DNA of 64,000 nt from Desulfosporosinus lacus DSM 15449 (lineage in GTDB: Bacteria; Bacillota; Desulfitobacteriia; Desulfitobacteriales; Desulfitobacteriaceae). A program made the translations under genes and the position numbers. The DNA lies in NCBI RefSeq assembly GCF_900129935.1, contig NZ_FQXJ01000006.1, positions 213,053 to 277,052 on the forward strand, read 5' to 3'. Below are positions 35,758 through 43,459 of this stretch, piece by piece (position 1 is the first letter of the stretch; every line of letters begins with the position of its first letter). The notes below the pieces were generated by a model, which saw nothing but the letters and a program-made list of their open reading frames with translations, was not told where the DNA came from and did not search any database.

Positions 35758-36929
35758 TAGCCTTGTCCCCCCAGATCAACCTTCCTTATTTCATGTAAAG
35801 GTATCTTAATAATTTGTTCTATTCTTGTCTGAATTCTTTCGGCGTTAATCAAACGTTGCCTAATTTTCTCCGTTACCTCTTGATCGTTCTTATACTGCTC
35901 TATGGGGCCGGAGAATCTAGCCTGGAGTGAACTAATCCTGTCATCTATGACAAGCTTATCGGCCAAATAGACGATTTCTTTTTCTGTTATGGAGGAGTCA
36001 CCTGGGTTCAGACAAATATCCGTATGTTCTGCAACAATTTCTGCTACCTTTGGATAATTGACAAGCATTTTGGCTCCAACTTGGGCATGGTGAGGCTCAC
36101 CCTTGGCCAAGTCATGTAACAGGGCAGCTGCCCTGATTAATTCGAGGTCCAGATTACTTCCGTACCTTATTAAATGGCTTCCCATGGCACTGCTTAACTC
36201 AGCTACCTGCTTGCAATGATTAAAGACCTTTACAGGCGTATCAGCATTTTTCAAGATTGAATAACACTCTTCTTCTGTGGGGACCCGGGTATCGGTATAA
36301 CCACAGTACTTCAGCATCTGCCTGTAATCCTCCGGTGTATCCATGTCGAGCAAAATACCCGGATCATCAACCTCAACATTGATGGCATCATGTTCATACT
36401 GTTCCAATAAAGCTCTCATTCCCCCCGGTTTATCCCAAGACATTACCTTGTTCACATAGCGGCTGGAAATTAAGGGGGGATGTCCCCTCGTTCCCTGATA
36501 AGTTGGATAGATAATGCCTAACTCCGTTGTGAAGAACGTGCTCTGAAGCTTTTCCAAAGTCTCCCTGTTCACGATGGGATTATCGACGGGTAATAGGAAA
36601 AATCCTTTAACTTTTGGTAATAAACTTTTAACGCCCGCAATTACTGAAGAGAACATTCCTTCCGAAAAATTGGGGTTAACAATGGTCTGTACTCCTAATC
36701 TATCTAAAACCGGACACAATTCATTGGCCCGATGCCCAACCACCACTCGGATATCCTTAATCCTGCTTTTCAGAAAACTATTGACAGCTTTCTCTAAGAC
36801 TGTGTCTCCCCCCAAGGATAAAAGTGGTTTAAAGCGTTTCATTCGAAAAGAGTATCCTGCGGCAACTATGATCGCTGCTAAGAAATCCTCACCTGGTTTG
36901 CTCTCTGGTTCAGCCAGCAATTTAGGCAC
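35757..36929 (-). CDS. MocA-like nucleotidyltransferase fused to an HD domain (DVU_1551-type)
   Basis: 390 residues. The N-terminal half is a MobA/MocA-like NTP transferase (AAIIVAAGYSFRMKRFKPLL, FFLLPVDNPIVNRETL, GTRGHPPLISS). Such enzymes add CMP to molybdopterin, giving the dinucleotide cofactor that Mop-type enzymes use. The C-terminal half is an HD phosphohydrolase domain (IRAAALLHDLAKGEPHHAQVG, then AEHTDI). The frame opens at GTG 36929, but the ribosome site is better spaced for TTG 36920. I recall the family name from memory, not a search. Confidence 0.82.
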   Translation of the reverse strand: MPKLLAEPESKPGEDFLAAIIVAAGYSFRMKRFKPLLSLGGDTVLEKAVNSFLKSRIKDIRVVVGHRANELCPVLDRLGVQTIVNPNFSEGMFSSVIAGVKSLLPKVKGFFLLPVDNPIVNRETLEKLQSTFFTTELGIIYPTYQGTRGHPPLISSRYVNKVMSWDKPGGMRALLEQYEHDAINVEVDDPGILLDMDTPEDYRQMLKYCGYTDTRVPTEEECYSILKNADTPVKVFNHCKQVAELSSAMGSHLIRYGSNLDLELIRAAALLHDLAKGEPHHAQVGAKMLVNYPKVAEIVAEHTDICLNPGDSSITEKEIVYLADKLVIDDRISSLQARFSGPIEQYKNDQEVTEKIRQRLINAERIQTRIEQIIKIPLHEIRKVDLGGQG

Positions 36930-38265
36930 TCCCTCTCTTGTCTTGAATCTGTCGTTTAGCTGTACTTTTTCTAACTGTCACTTCAGAGCTTGAGAATAGA
37001 TAAAAGAGCACCCTCAAACTGCCACTCTCTTTGGCACCTCTTAGTACAGGGATTTTATCTAAAGCCAGTTGAACATTTCTTTTCGCTTCAAAGGAAACAG
37101 GTCCCTTTAGCTGAATATCGAGTTGTAAGTAGTTTGCTTTTTCTAGCAGGCTCTCTGTTAGGGACACCTCAAAATCAAGAACGTTATCAAGGGCAAACAA
37201 AACCTCATCAAAGTCTGCCATGGTTAAGAAATCGGCTGAAGTCAGATAAACCTTTTCTCTGGACTTTATTCGTTCCAGTCGCTTTAGTACCGTGTGGCAG
37301 GTACAAGGGCCTATCAGAAACCTAGAAATATCACCCGTACGATAACGAATTAAAGGCATAGCTGACCTGGTTAAAGTGCTAAAGACTATCTCGCCCAGTT
37401 GCCCATCCACAACCGGCAGCCCTGAACTGGGATCGATAATTTCGATAAAGAGATCTGCTTCCCTGAGGTGGTAACCACAGAAGCCCTCACATTCCAGTCC
37501 GCCTCCCAACCCCATCTCAGTCATGCCATAGTGATTAAACACCTTACACCCCCATGCCCTTTCGAGTTCTTGCACAATAGCCCAAGGTACATGGTCTGTA
37601 CTTAATAAAACATTTCTCAAACTCAAAGAGGGAGCGTTGCCCTGGGAGTCTTTATACCTCGCTAAACTCAATACTTGAGTAGGTATCCCTACTAATACGT
37701 TGATATTGTCCCGTTTAATTTGTGCCAGGGTGGACTCTGGATTCGTAACCAGACCATGAGCAAATCCTGTTGCTCCTGCTCTTTCTAAACCTATACGCAA
37801 TAAATCCCCGACACTTCCCGGTGTATCTCCGGGTAACATTATCAAAACCCTGTCCTCGGGCTTTACCAGGGTTAACATGCCATGGTGAAAAAAATCGATA
37901 GTCAATTCCTGATCCGCCTCAGTAAAGAACAGACGTTTAGGTTTACCCGTGGTACCGGAACTCTGCAAAGTGACAATCCTGTCGATCTCATTTTGAGGAA
38001 CACACAAGAAATCGTGAGGATTATCCTTTAAATCTTCGGCTGAAGTAAAGGGCAGTTTTGAGATGTCTTGTAAACTTGACAGCTTACAATCTACTCCAGA
38101 GTACAAACGTTGATAAAATCGACTTTTACTGCTTACCAAGTTGAATGTTTCTTGAAGTTTGCCCAACTGATAGTCCTCAATCAACTTTCGGGTTAAGACG
38201 CCTGAACTTTCTCCGGTAATCTTGTGCTTTATCCAACCCTCCAGGGAGGTGGTTTTAATGCCCAA
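36922..38265 (-). CDS. AMP-dependent CoA ligase-like protein (PaaK family, DVU_1553-type)
   Basis: A 447-residue adenylate-forming protein. The nucleotide-binding loop is TLQSSGTTGKPKRLFF near residue 100, with FNHYGMTEMGLGGGLEC near 245 and YRTGDISRFL near 310, as in phenylacetate-CoA ligases. A cysteine pair follows (GPCTCHTVLKRL). It would activate a carboxylate with ATP. Here it lies inside a molybdenum hydroxylase operon, not a phenylacetate pathway, so its substrate is unknown. The start is TTG. Confidence 0.8.
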   Translation of the reverse strand: MGIKTTSLEGWIKHKITGESSGVLTRKLIEDYQLGKLQETFNLVSSKSRFYQRLYSGVDCKLSSLQDISKLPFTSAEDLKDNPHDFLCVPQNEIDRIVTLQSSGTTGKPKRLFFTEADQELTIDFFHHGMLTLVKPEDRVLIMLPGDTPGSVGDLLRIGLERAGATGFAHGLVTNPESTLAQIKRDNINVLVGIPTQVLSLARYKDSQGNAPSLSLRNVLLSTDHVPWAIVQELERAWGCKVFNHYGMTEMGLGGGLECEGFCGYHLREADLFIEIIDPSSGLPVVDGQLGEIVFSTLTRSAMPLIRYRTGDISRFLIGPCTCHTVLKRLERIKSREKVYLTSADFLTMADFDEVLFALDNVLDFEVSLTESLLEKANYLQLDIQLKGPVSFEAKRNVQLALDKIPVLRGAKESGSLRVLFYLFSSSEVTVRKSTAKRQIQDKRGSA

Positions 38266-38267
38266 GC

Positions 38268-39617
38268 CTATCTCTCCCTTCGATAAATTGAGTGCCCAAA
38301 CTTATCCGTGAGGTTATAGGCGCAAAAAGGAATTAACTTGCCTTCAGGGCTTACCACATGAATACAGCAATTCTTTAATCTGTCAATATCCAGATTCCAC
38401 ACGTCTTGAAAGGCCATACCGCTGATGGAAAAAGCATAGGTTTTTAGCTGTTGGATTAGATTATCCCATGAGTTATTAACGGGAGACTCAATTGTTAGCT
38501 TTTCTGCTCCTGACCACTGCCTGGCCACAAAGGTTCGTGTTTTTCTGGCTAATTCATCCGCTCGCTCCGGTCCGGCACAGCACGAATTATTGATAATTGC
38601 TTTCAAGCTGCCATCCTGTTGTCTCGTGAAGTTGCCGCTAAAAGAACAGCGTCCATTGTGAGGTTTCAGGTTGGCTGCTTTGATGAGTCCATCCGTCTGT
38701 TCCTCGATGGCTTGAATGACTTCGGGGAGTGTGATCCGGTCTTGATCCAGGGGTTCTTTAGGAATTCTCCCAAAATAACTGACAGGTTGAAAGTGCACCC
38801 CTCGGACTGCAGGAAGATTTTCCAGGGCAAACTTGATGATTCCTCCGATATTATGAGTGTTTATCCCCGGTATCAGGGTAGGTACTAACACAACCCCAAT
38901 CCCATGTTGGGCACAGTTCTCTATCGCTTTGGCTTTAACCTCAAAGAGCCTGCGACCCCTGATTGCCTGATAAATCGAATCCTCTGTACCGTCAAATTGC
39001 AAAAACACGGAACTAAGACCAGCTTCCTTCAAGCGGCCCACAAAGCCAGGATCTTCCGCCAGTCGCAAGCCATTGGTGTTAAGCTGGATGAAGTTAAAAC
39101 CCAATGTCCTTCCCATCTCCAGTATTGCCGGCAAGTCATTTCTGAGGGTTGGCTCACCGCCGGATAACTGAATATTGACAGGGCCGCTGGCAGCAAGGAC
39201 GTTTTTGTACCACCCTTCTATGACCGCCAAGGAAGGTTCGTCGAGCTCAGTTCCTGCATTAGCAAAACAAAATCGGCAGTTTAAATTACAACGCTGGGTA
39301 ACTTCTATTAAAGCTGTACAAGTCGTCTTGTAATGATCTTCACATAAGCCGCAATCAAAAGGACAACCTTTTTCAACCTTGGTAAAACACTCCTTGGGAG
39401 GGGTTGGAATCGTTGGTCTGACCCATAAATCCCATTGAGGGTTCCCCCGCCAAAGCAGAGTTCGATACTCCCCGTGTTCAGGGCATTGTTTCACCATATA
39501 AACCTTTTCTCCCTGAACCACTCTTTGCGCTGGAATCCTCTGCAAACATTCAGGACACAAACTCTCGGTACACGAACTCTCGGCCGTGGTAATCAAACAT
39601 TTATCCATTATGTCCAT
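38268..39617 (-). CDS. trsS: Radical SAM protein of the mop maturation operon (TrsS-like)
   Basis: 449 residues. The cluster motif is C110-x3-C114-x2-C117 (CNLNCRFC), followed by IQLSGGEPTLRNDL. The N-terminus has an extra cysteine set (CPECLQRIPA, CPEHGEY, GCPFDCGLCEDH), probably zinc or cluster ligands. More cysteines sit near the end (NSCCAGPE, NCCIHV, PFCAYNL). I recall this family as TrsS, sometimes a selenoprotein; here no in-frame TGA is needed. The reaction is not known. It follows the methyltransferase gene by 13 bases. Confidence 0.72.
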   Translation of the reverse strand: MDIMDKCLITTAESSCTESLCPECLQRIPAQRVVQGEKVYMVKQCPEHGEYRTLLWRGNPQWDLWVRPTIPTPPKECFTKVEKGCPFDCGLCEDHYKTTCTALIEVTQRCNLNCRFCFANAGTELDEPSLAVIEGWYKNVLAASGPVNIQLSGGEPTLRNDLPAILEMGRTLGFNFIQLNTNGLRLAEDPGFVGRLKEAGLSSVFLQFDGTEDSIYQAIRGRRLFEVKAKAIENCAQHGIGVVLVPTLIPGINTHNIGGIIKFALENLPAVRGVHFQPVSYFGRIPKEPLDQDRITLPEVIQAIEEQTDGLIKAANLKPHNGRCSFSGNFTRQQDGSLKAIINNSCCAGPERADELARKTRTFVARQWSGAEKLTIESPVNNSWDNLIQQLKTYAFSISGMAFQDVWNLDIDRLKNCCIHVVSPEGKLIPFCAYNLTDKFGHSIYRRER

Positions 39618-39630
39618 ATGCTATCCCTCT

Positions 39631-40386
39631 CTAACTGCAGTGATCATCCTTTTGGGCAATTAGTTGAAAATATCCCATCTTCGCCTGCTTTAACGCAACC
39701 TGAACCAGGCTGGGCTCAACCGAGTCTGCGCCAGAGCATGAGCATGAAGAGGTCTTAAGCCAAAACTGGGTCATTGAGCCATGGGCCATGATTAGATCAA
39801 CCGTCAGCTGGGTCAATAGGTTAGTATGATCCGTCCAATCAACGATCTTAAACCCTTGTTCGACAAGCTTATTAACGAATTGCTCCTTGGGTAACGCTCT
39901 TCGGATACAAGAGTCAATCTTGAGCTCCCGAAGCCCTTGGAGACCCTCAGGATTGCGTGCATATACATCATTTACGAGCAACCATCCCCTCGGTTTAAGC
40001 ACCCTAAAAATTTCGTTGAGAACTTGATCCAGGTCCTCCATCACAGACAAGGCACACTCAGCCAGCACCCCATCCATGTGGTTCACTGGAAAGGGCAGGT
40101 CTTCCCCCAGCCCTCGTATCAGGTTTAAGTCCGGATTCCTCTTCTTTCCGCTCTCTAGCAATACCTCTGAAGAATCCAACCCTATGGCTTGGAGCTGATA
40201 CTGAGAAACTAAACGTTCTACCGTTGCACCGCTGCCGCACCCTACATCCAGGACCCGTGCTCCCGGGAGCAAGTCACATTTTCCGATTCCCAGGTCGGTT
40301 AAAGCAAACCCGCCCGGTCTCAAAGTATCCCCTGTGGTCTGACTCAGCAGGTCACTCTCATACAATTTAAACGTATCATTTTTCAT
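39631..40386 (-). CDS. trsM: Class I SAM methyltransferase (DVU_1556/TrsM-like)
   Basis: 251 residues with the SAM-binding motif ARVLDVGCGSGATVERLV near residue 44 and acidic LDSSEVLLE after it, then VMEDLDQVLNEIFRVLKPRGWLLVND. The C-terminal part contains SSCSCSGAD, a cysteine cluster unusual in ordinary methyltransferases and possibly a metal or catalytic site. The target is unknown. Context points to maturation of the Mop enzyme or its cofactor. The family name is from memory. Confidence 0.72.
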   Translation of the reverse strand: MKNDTFKLYESDLLSQTTGDTLRPGGFALTDLGIGKCDLLPGARVLDVGCGSGATVERLVSQYQLQAIGLDSSEVLLESGKKRNPDLNLIRGLGEDLPFPVNHMDGVLAECALSVMEDLDQVLNEIFRVLKPRGWLLVNDVYARNPEGLQGLRELKIDSCIRRALPKEQFVNKLVEQGFKIVDWTDHTNLLTQLTVDLIMAHGSMTQFWLKTSSCSCSGADSVEPSLVQVALKQAKMGYFQLIAQKDDHCS

Positions 40387-40391
40387 AGTCT

Positions 40392-40838
40392 TTAATCCTC
40401 GTCCATCGACTCAGGGTCTTCGGCATAGACCGCTAAAATTTCATATACCTTACTAAAGGTGGTTGAAACAATATTGCCGCATTGTACAGGATACTCATTG
40501 CCCTCATCCAGAGAGTGATCTAAAATTCCTGAGCATTCGATACTCCCATGGGTTTCTTCAAACCACTCCAGTAAGACATTAATCATACGGTGAATTTTGG
40601 CGTGGCTGAATTCGCTGGCACTACCCTTCCCTGCGTTCAAACCTATTAAACATGCCCCCCCGGTTAGTGCACCACAGGTTTTCCCCGACCTGCCTATACC
40701 ACCGCATAATCCTTGCATTGCTTTAATTAAGTCGGGGTTTTCCTTTCCTTGTTCATCTAAACCGAGAATTAACATTATCTGACTGCAGCAGAATCCCTGA
40801 GTGGCCAATTGAAAAAGGCGAAAGGCATCGACCGCCAT
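40392..40838 (-). CDS. C_GCAxxG_C_C family redox protein
   Basis: 148 residues with the family signature GKTCGALTGGACLIGL preceded by GLCGGIGRSG. An earlier cysteine (FCCSQ) and later ones (IECSGIL, VQCGNIV) complete the pattern. Members are thought to bind an iron-sulfur cluster or take part in thiol redox chemistry, but few are characterised. It lies between the small redox protein gene and the methyltransferase gene with gaps of 12 and 5 bases. Confidence 0.8.
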   Translation of the reverse strand: MAVDAFRLFQLATQGFCCSQIMLILGLDEQGKENPDLIKAMQGLCGGIGRSGKTCGALTGGACLIGLNAGKGSASEFSHAKIHRMINVLLEWFEETHGSIECSGILDHSLDEGNEYPVQCGNIVSTTFSKVYEILAVYAEDPESMDED

Positions 40839-40850
40839 CTTGCTCCCCCT

Positions 40851-41063
40851 CTACTTATCCTCAAGGCTTTGTTCTACTTCAAACATTTTGCCTAAAGCCA
40901 GCTCTTCAGTGATCAACACCAAGCCGCAATTAAGGCATTTTAATTCTTCAACTCTAAGATCATTTCCTAGATAGGTTATTTTTACCGTACCATGCTTTAG
41001 TTCACCACCACATTTTCCGCACTTCCATACAGGTTTGGGCGGCAGATTTGCTGTCTTATTCAT
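40851..41063 (-). CDS. Small four-cysteine redox or zinc-ribbon protein (DVU_1557-type)
   Basis: A 70-residue protein with two CxxC pairs (WKCGKCGG and LKCLNCGL) about 25 residues apart, as in a rubredoxin-like or zinc-ribbon fold. Its start overlaps the stop of the upstream oxidoreductase gene (ATGA), so the two are made together. It could be an electron shuttle or a structural zinc protein; the sequence does not decide. Confidence 0.75.
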   Translation of the reverse strand: MNKTANLPPKPVWKCGKCGGELKHGTVKITYLGNDLRVEELKCLNCGLVLITEELALGKMFEVEQSLEDK

Positions 41064-43360
41064 GGCTTCACTTCCTCAACAATTTCCATCCGGTGGCTAT
41101 AGGCGTTCAAGACTACAAAACCATCCTCTTGAGGTTGGTATTCAACCCAATATGTCACTCTGGCCGGGCGAAAATAGGCTAAATAGTTGCCGTTATCCGG
41201 ATTGATAAATTTGCTTCCCGTGCCTTCCGCATGTTCTATTACCTGCTGAACATCTTCGATCAAAATTAGTCTTTCTTCCATAAGCTTACTTATTTCTTCA
41301 TTGCATATTATTTTTATAGTCCTATAACCCCTTTCCCTTTCCTGCGGCGTTTGCCAGAACTTATGCAGTAACGTTCTTTTGAGTCTTGCCCGATGCTCAT
41401 GCCGTTGAGAAAATCCCGAATCAGGTCTGGTGGCAGCATTTTGCAGATCATCAGCAAAAATGAGATCTAATAAATGTAGTGTACGCTTACCATGAGCAGC
41501 AAATCTATCTCTACACATGGCACAGTAGGCTACATAGTCCGCTGTGCTTTCTTTTATCCTATTTTCAACGATCTGCTGCGCAAGTCCCGGATTGGCGAAG
41601 GCTGTTAGGCCGCCAAAGCCGCAACACTTGGTTAGTTCTTTACTATAAGGCAATTCTTCAATTTCACAACCTAGCCTGAGTAAGATATGGCGAACTGCTT
41701 CATGTATTCCTTGTTCGTATCTGGTAGTACAGGGATCCTGTACAGCTACTTTACCGTAATTAGCACCGGCCCCTTGAATGGGTAAATCCATATCTTTTAT
41801 TAGTTCCCAAAGAGAGACAACTCCGGGTAATTTTTCTCGAAACATACTGTGACAGGTAGAACAGGCTACGATCAGCTGCGGTTTACCCAAGCTCTCCCAT
41901 TCCGCAACCATCTCCTCGAAGCTGGTTTGAAACTGTCCCTGATTACCACCCCAATGCGCAGGAGCGCCGCAGCAGCGCAACATCAGCCCTACTCCTCCGG
42001 CAAGCTGTTCTGTTAAATAGGCATATACTTTTTCCACATGTTCCGGAGATGAGCCGCTCAATTGACAGCCTGGAAAGAAAACGTATTTGCTGGAATTGAA
42101 CCCTGGTTGATGTCTAGTCAAAGCAAATTGTTCGCTGTTACTAAAAGCCATATCCCGCAGGGCAAAATCATGGGCTGAGGGAGGCATTTTCCCTCTCCTA
42201 ACCATACTTTCCCGGGATGCAAGACAAACCTGTCCCATGTCTAGATCATTCGGACATACTTCAGCGCACAACCCACACTGCGTGCAGGAATTAATCATCT
42301 TGTTGGCGTGGCGTGTGCCCATGACAATAGATTCGTTATTGTATATTTCCCGCAAATATTTTTTGGGATAACCACCATAGGACTCCAAATATTTGCAGGC
42401 TTTTACACATTCAAGGCATTGACAATTTAAGCACCTACCGGCTTCCCGGACAGCTTCTTCGCCAGTGTAACCCCCGGATTCATGACTCATGGGTACAGCA
42501 GGCAGGGATGGGATTTTGTTCACGTTGACGAATAGTTTCGATTCGAAGGCCCCTTCGCGATCGCGGGAGGCAGTTAGAGAGGCTCCTTGCAGGTACCTGT
42601 CGATAGATACTGCACCTCTCCGGCCATCAGCAACAGCATTGATTGGAGAATTATTGCCAAGCTGTCCACCAGCAAATACACCTGCTATTGGCGTAGTGCA
42701 GCTTATCGGGTCAACTGTGCTATTCTCACCCAACAGTTCCAAGGCGTCTTCAGATTGTGCAGCAAAGCCAATATATAAAGCATCAAACCGTTCTTTTAGT
42801 TGAGACAAATCCTGTCGGGTTATTACTGTATTACTCTCAATTGTCACATTTGGACGATTCAAAACTGAAAGTTCGTTCGCAATTACCTGAGCTGGAAGTT
42901 GTTGCTCCGGATGTTTCCACAAGTTTCCGCCCAAGCGATCTGATTTTTCAAACAAAGTAACGATGTACCCTTTTCGTGCTAGGTCATAGGCTGTAGTCAG
43001 GCCTCTTAACCCACTGCCAACCACCGCAACGGTCTGGCTTTTAGGGGGAACAGCTCCGACAGTGGCAATTTTGGGAGCATGGTTTTCCAGACAGAATCTT
43101 TCTAAGTTAGAAATAGCTACGGTTGCTCCAACATCTTTACGTTTACACACATCCTCACAGGGATGGTCACAAATCCTGCTAATGATTCCCGGAAAAGGCT
43201 GTTTCTGCTGTAGTATTGATGCGGCGCTTTTCCAGTCTTGATTTTGAATGGCCAGCATCAGCTTACGAACATCTACATGGATTGGACACCCAGCTGTACA
43301 AGCGGGAGGATTTTCTTGGCTGCACTTACTTTCTAGCCTTCTCAGTTCAACCTGATCCAT
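41060..43360 (-). CDS. FAD/iron-sulfur oxidoreductase with HdrD-like CCG domains
   Basis: About 766 residues. An N-terminal GltD-like cluster region (CTAGCPIHVDV, CDHPCEDVCKRKDVG) leads to an FAD-binding fold (VAVVGSGLRGLTTAYDLARKG, FAGGQLGNNSPINAVADGR). Then come ferredoxin-type clusters (CLNCQCLECVKAC, CTQCGLCAEVCPNDLD) and two CCG domains (RCCGAPAHWGG, KCCGFGG) as in heterodisulfide reductase HdrD. A C-terminal tail of about 100 residues has no recognised domain. It could carry electrons to or from Mop. The open frame starts at GTG 43405, but ATG 43360 (MDQVELRRLESKC) fits the family start better. Confidence 0.82.
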   Translation of the reverse strand: MDQVELRRLESKCSQENPPACTAGCPIHVDVRKLMLAIQNQDWKSAASILQQKQPFPGIISRICDHPCEDVCKRKDVGATVAISNLERFCLENHAPKIATVGAVPPKSQTVAVVGSGLRGLTTAYDLARKGYIVTLFEKSDRLGGNLWKHPEQQLPAQVIANELSVLNRPNVTIESNTVITRQDLSQLKERFDALYIGFAAQSEDALELLGENSTVDPISCTTPIAGVFAGGQLGNNSPINAVADGRRGAVSIDRYLQGASLTASRDREGAFESKLFVNVNKIPSLPAVPMSHESGGYTGEEAVREAGRCLNCQCLECVKACKYLESYGGYPKKYLREIYNNESIVMGTRHANKMINSCTQCGLCAEVCPNDLDMGQVCLASRESMVRRGKMPPSAHDFALRDMAFSNSEQFALTRHQPGFNSSKYVFFPGCQLSGSSPEHVEKVYAYLTEQLAGGVGLMLRCCGAPAHWGGNQGQFQTSFEEMVAEWESLGKPQLIVACSTCHSMFREKLPGVVSLWELIKDMDLPIQGAGANYGKVAVQDPCTTRYEQGIHEAVRHILLRLGCEIEELPYSKELTKCCGFGGLTAFANPGLAQQIVENRIKESTADYVAYCAMCRDRFAAHGKRTLHLLDLIFADDLQNAATRPDSGFSQRHEHRARLKRTLLHKFWQTPQERERGYRTIKIICNEEISKLMEERLILIEDVQQVIEHAEGTGSKFINPDNGNYLAYFRPARVTYWVEYQPQEDGFVVLNAYSHRMEIVEEVKP

Positions 43361-43459
43361 AGCAGCACCAACTTCTTTATAAATATTTGCTCTGTGGGTA
43401 ACCACAGGGAACCTAAACTTGTGTAAACATTTTTTGGTCCCCTGTGGTAAAACTAATTA

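Noticed and set aside
38268-40386. Selenocysteine (in-frame TGA) in the TrsS/TrsM-like genes
   Set aside because: Both genes are full length with cysteines at the relevant places, and I saw no need for TGA read-through.
42540-42580. GCGATCGC-containing segment encoding ASRDREGAF inside the FAD/CCG oxidoreductase, which looked like an inserted repeat
   Set aside because: Similar text occurs at this place in related GltD-like proteins as far as I recall, and the frame and flanks are normal.
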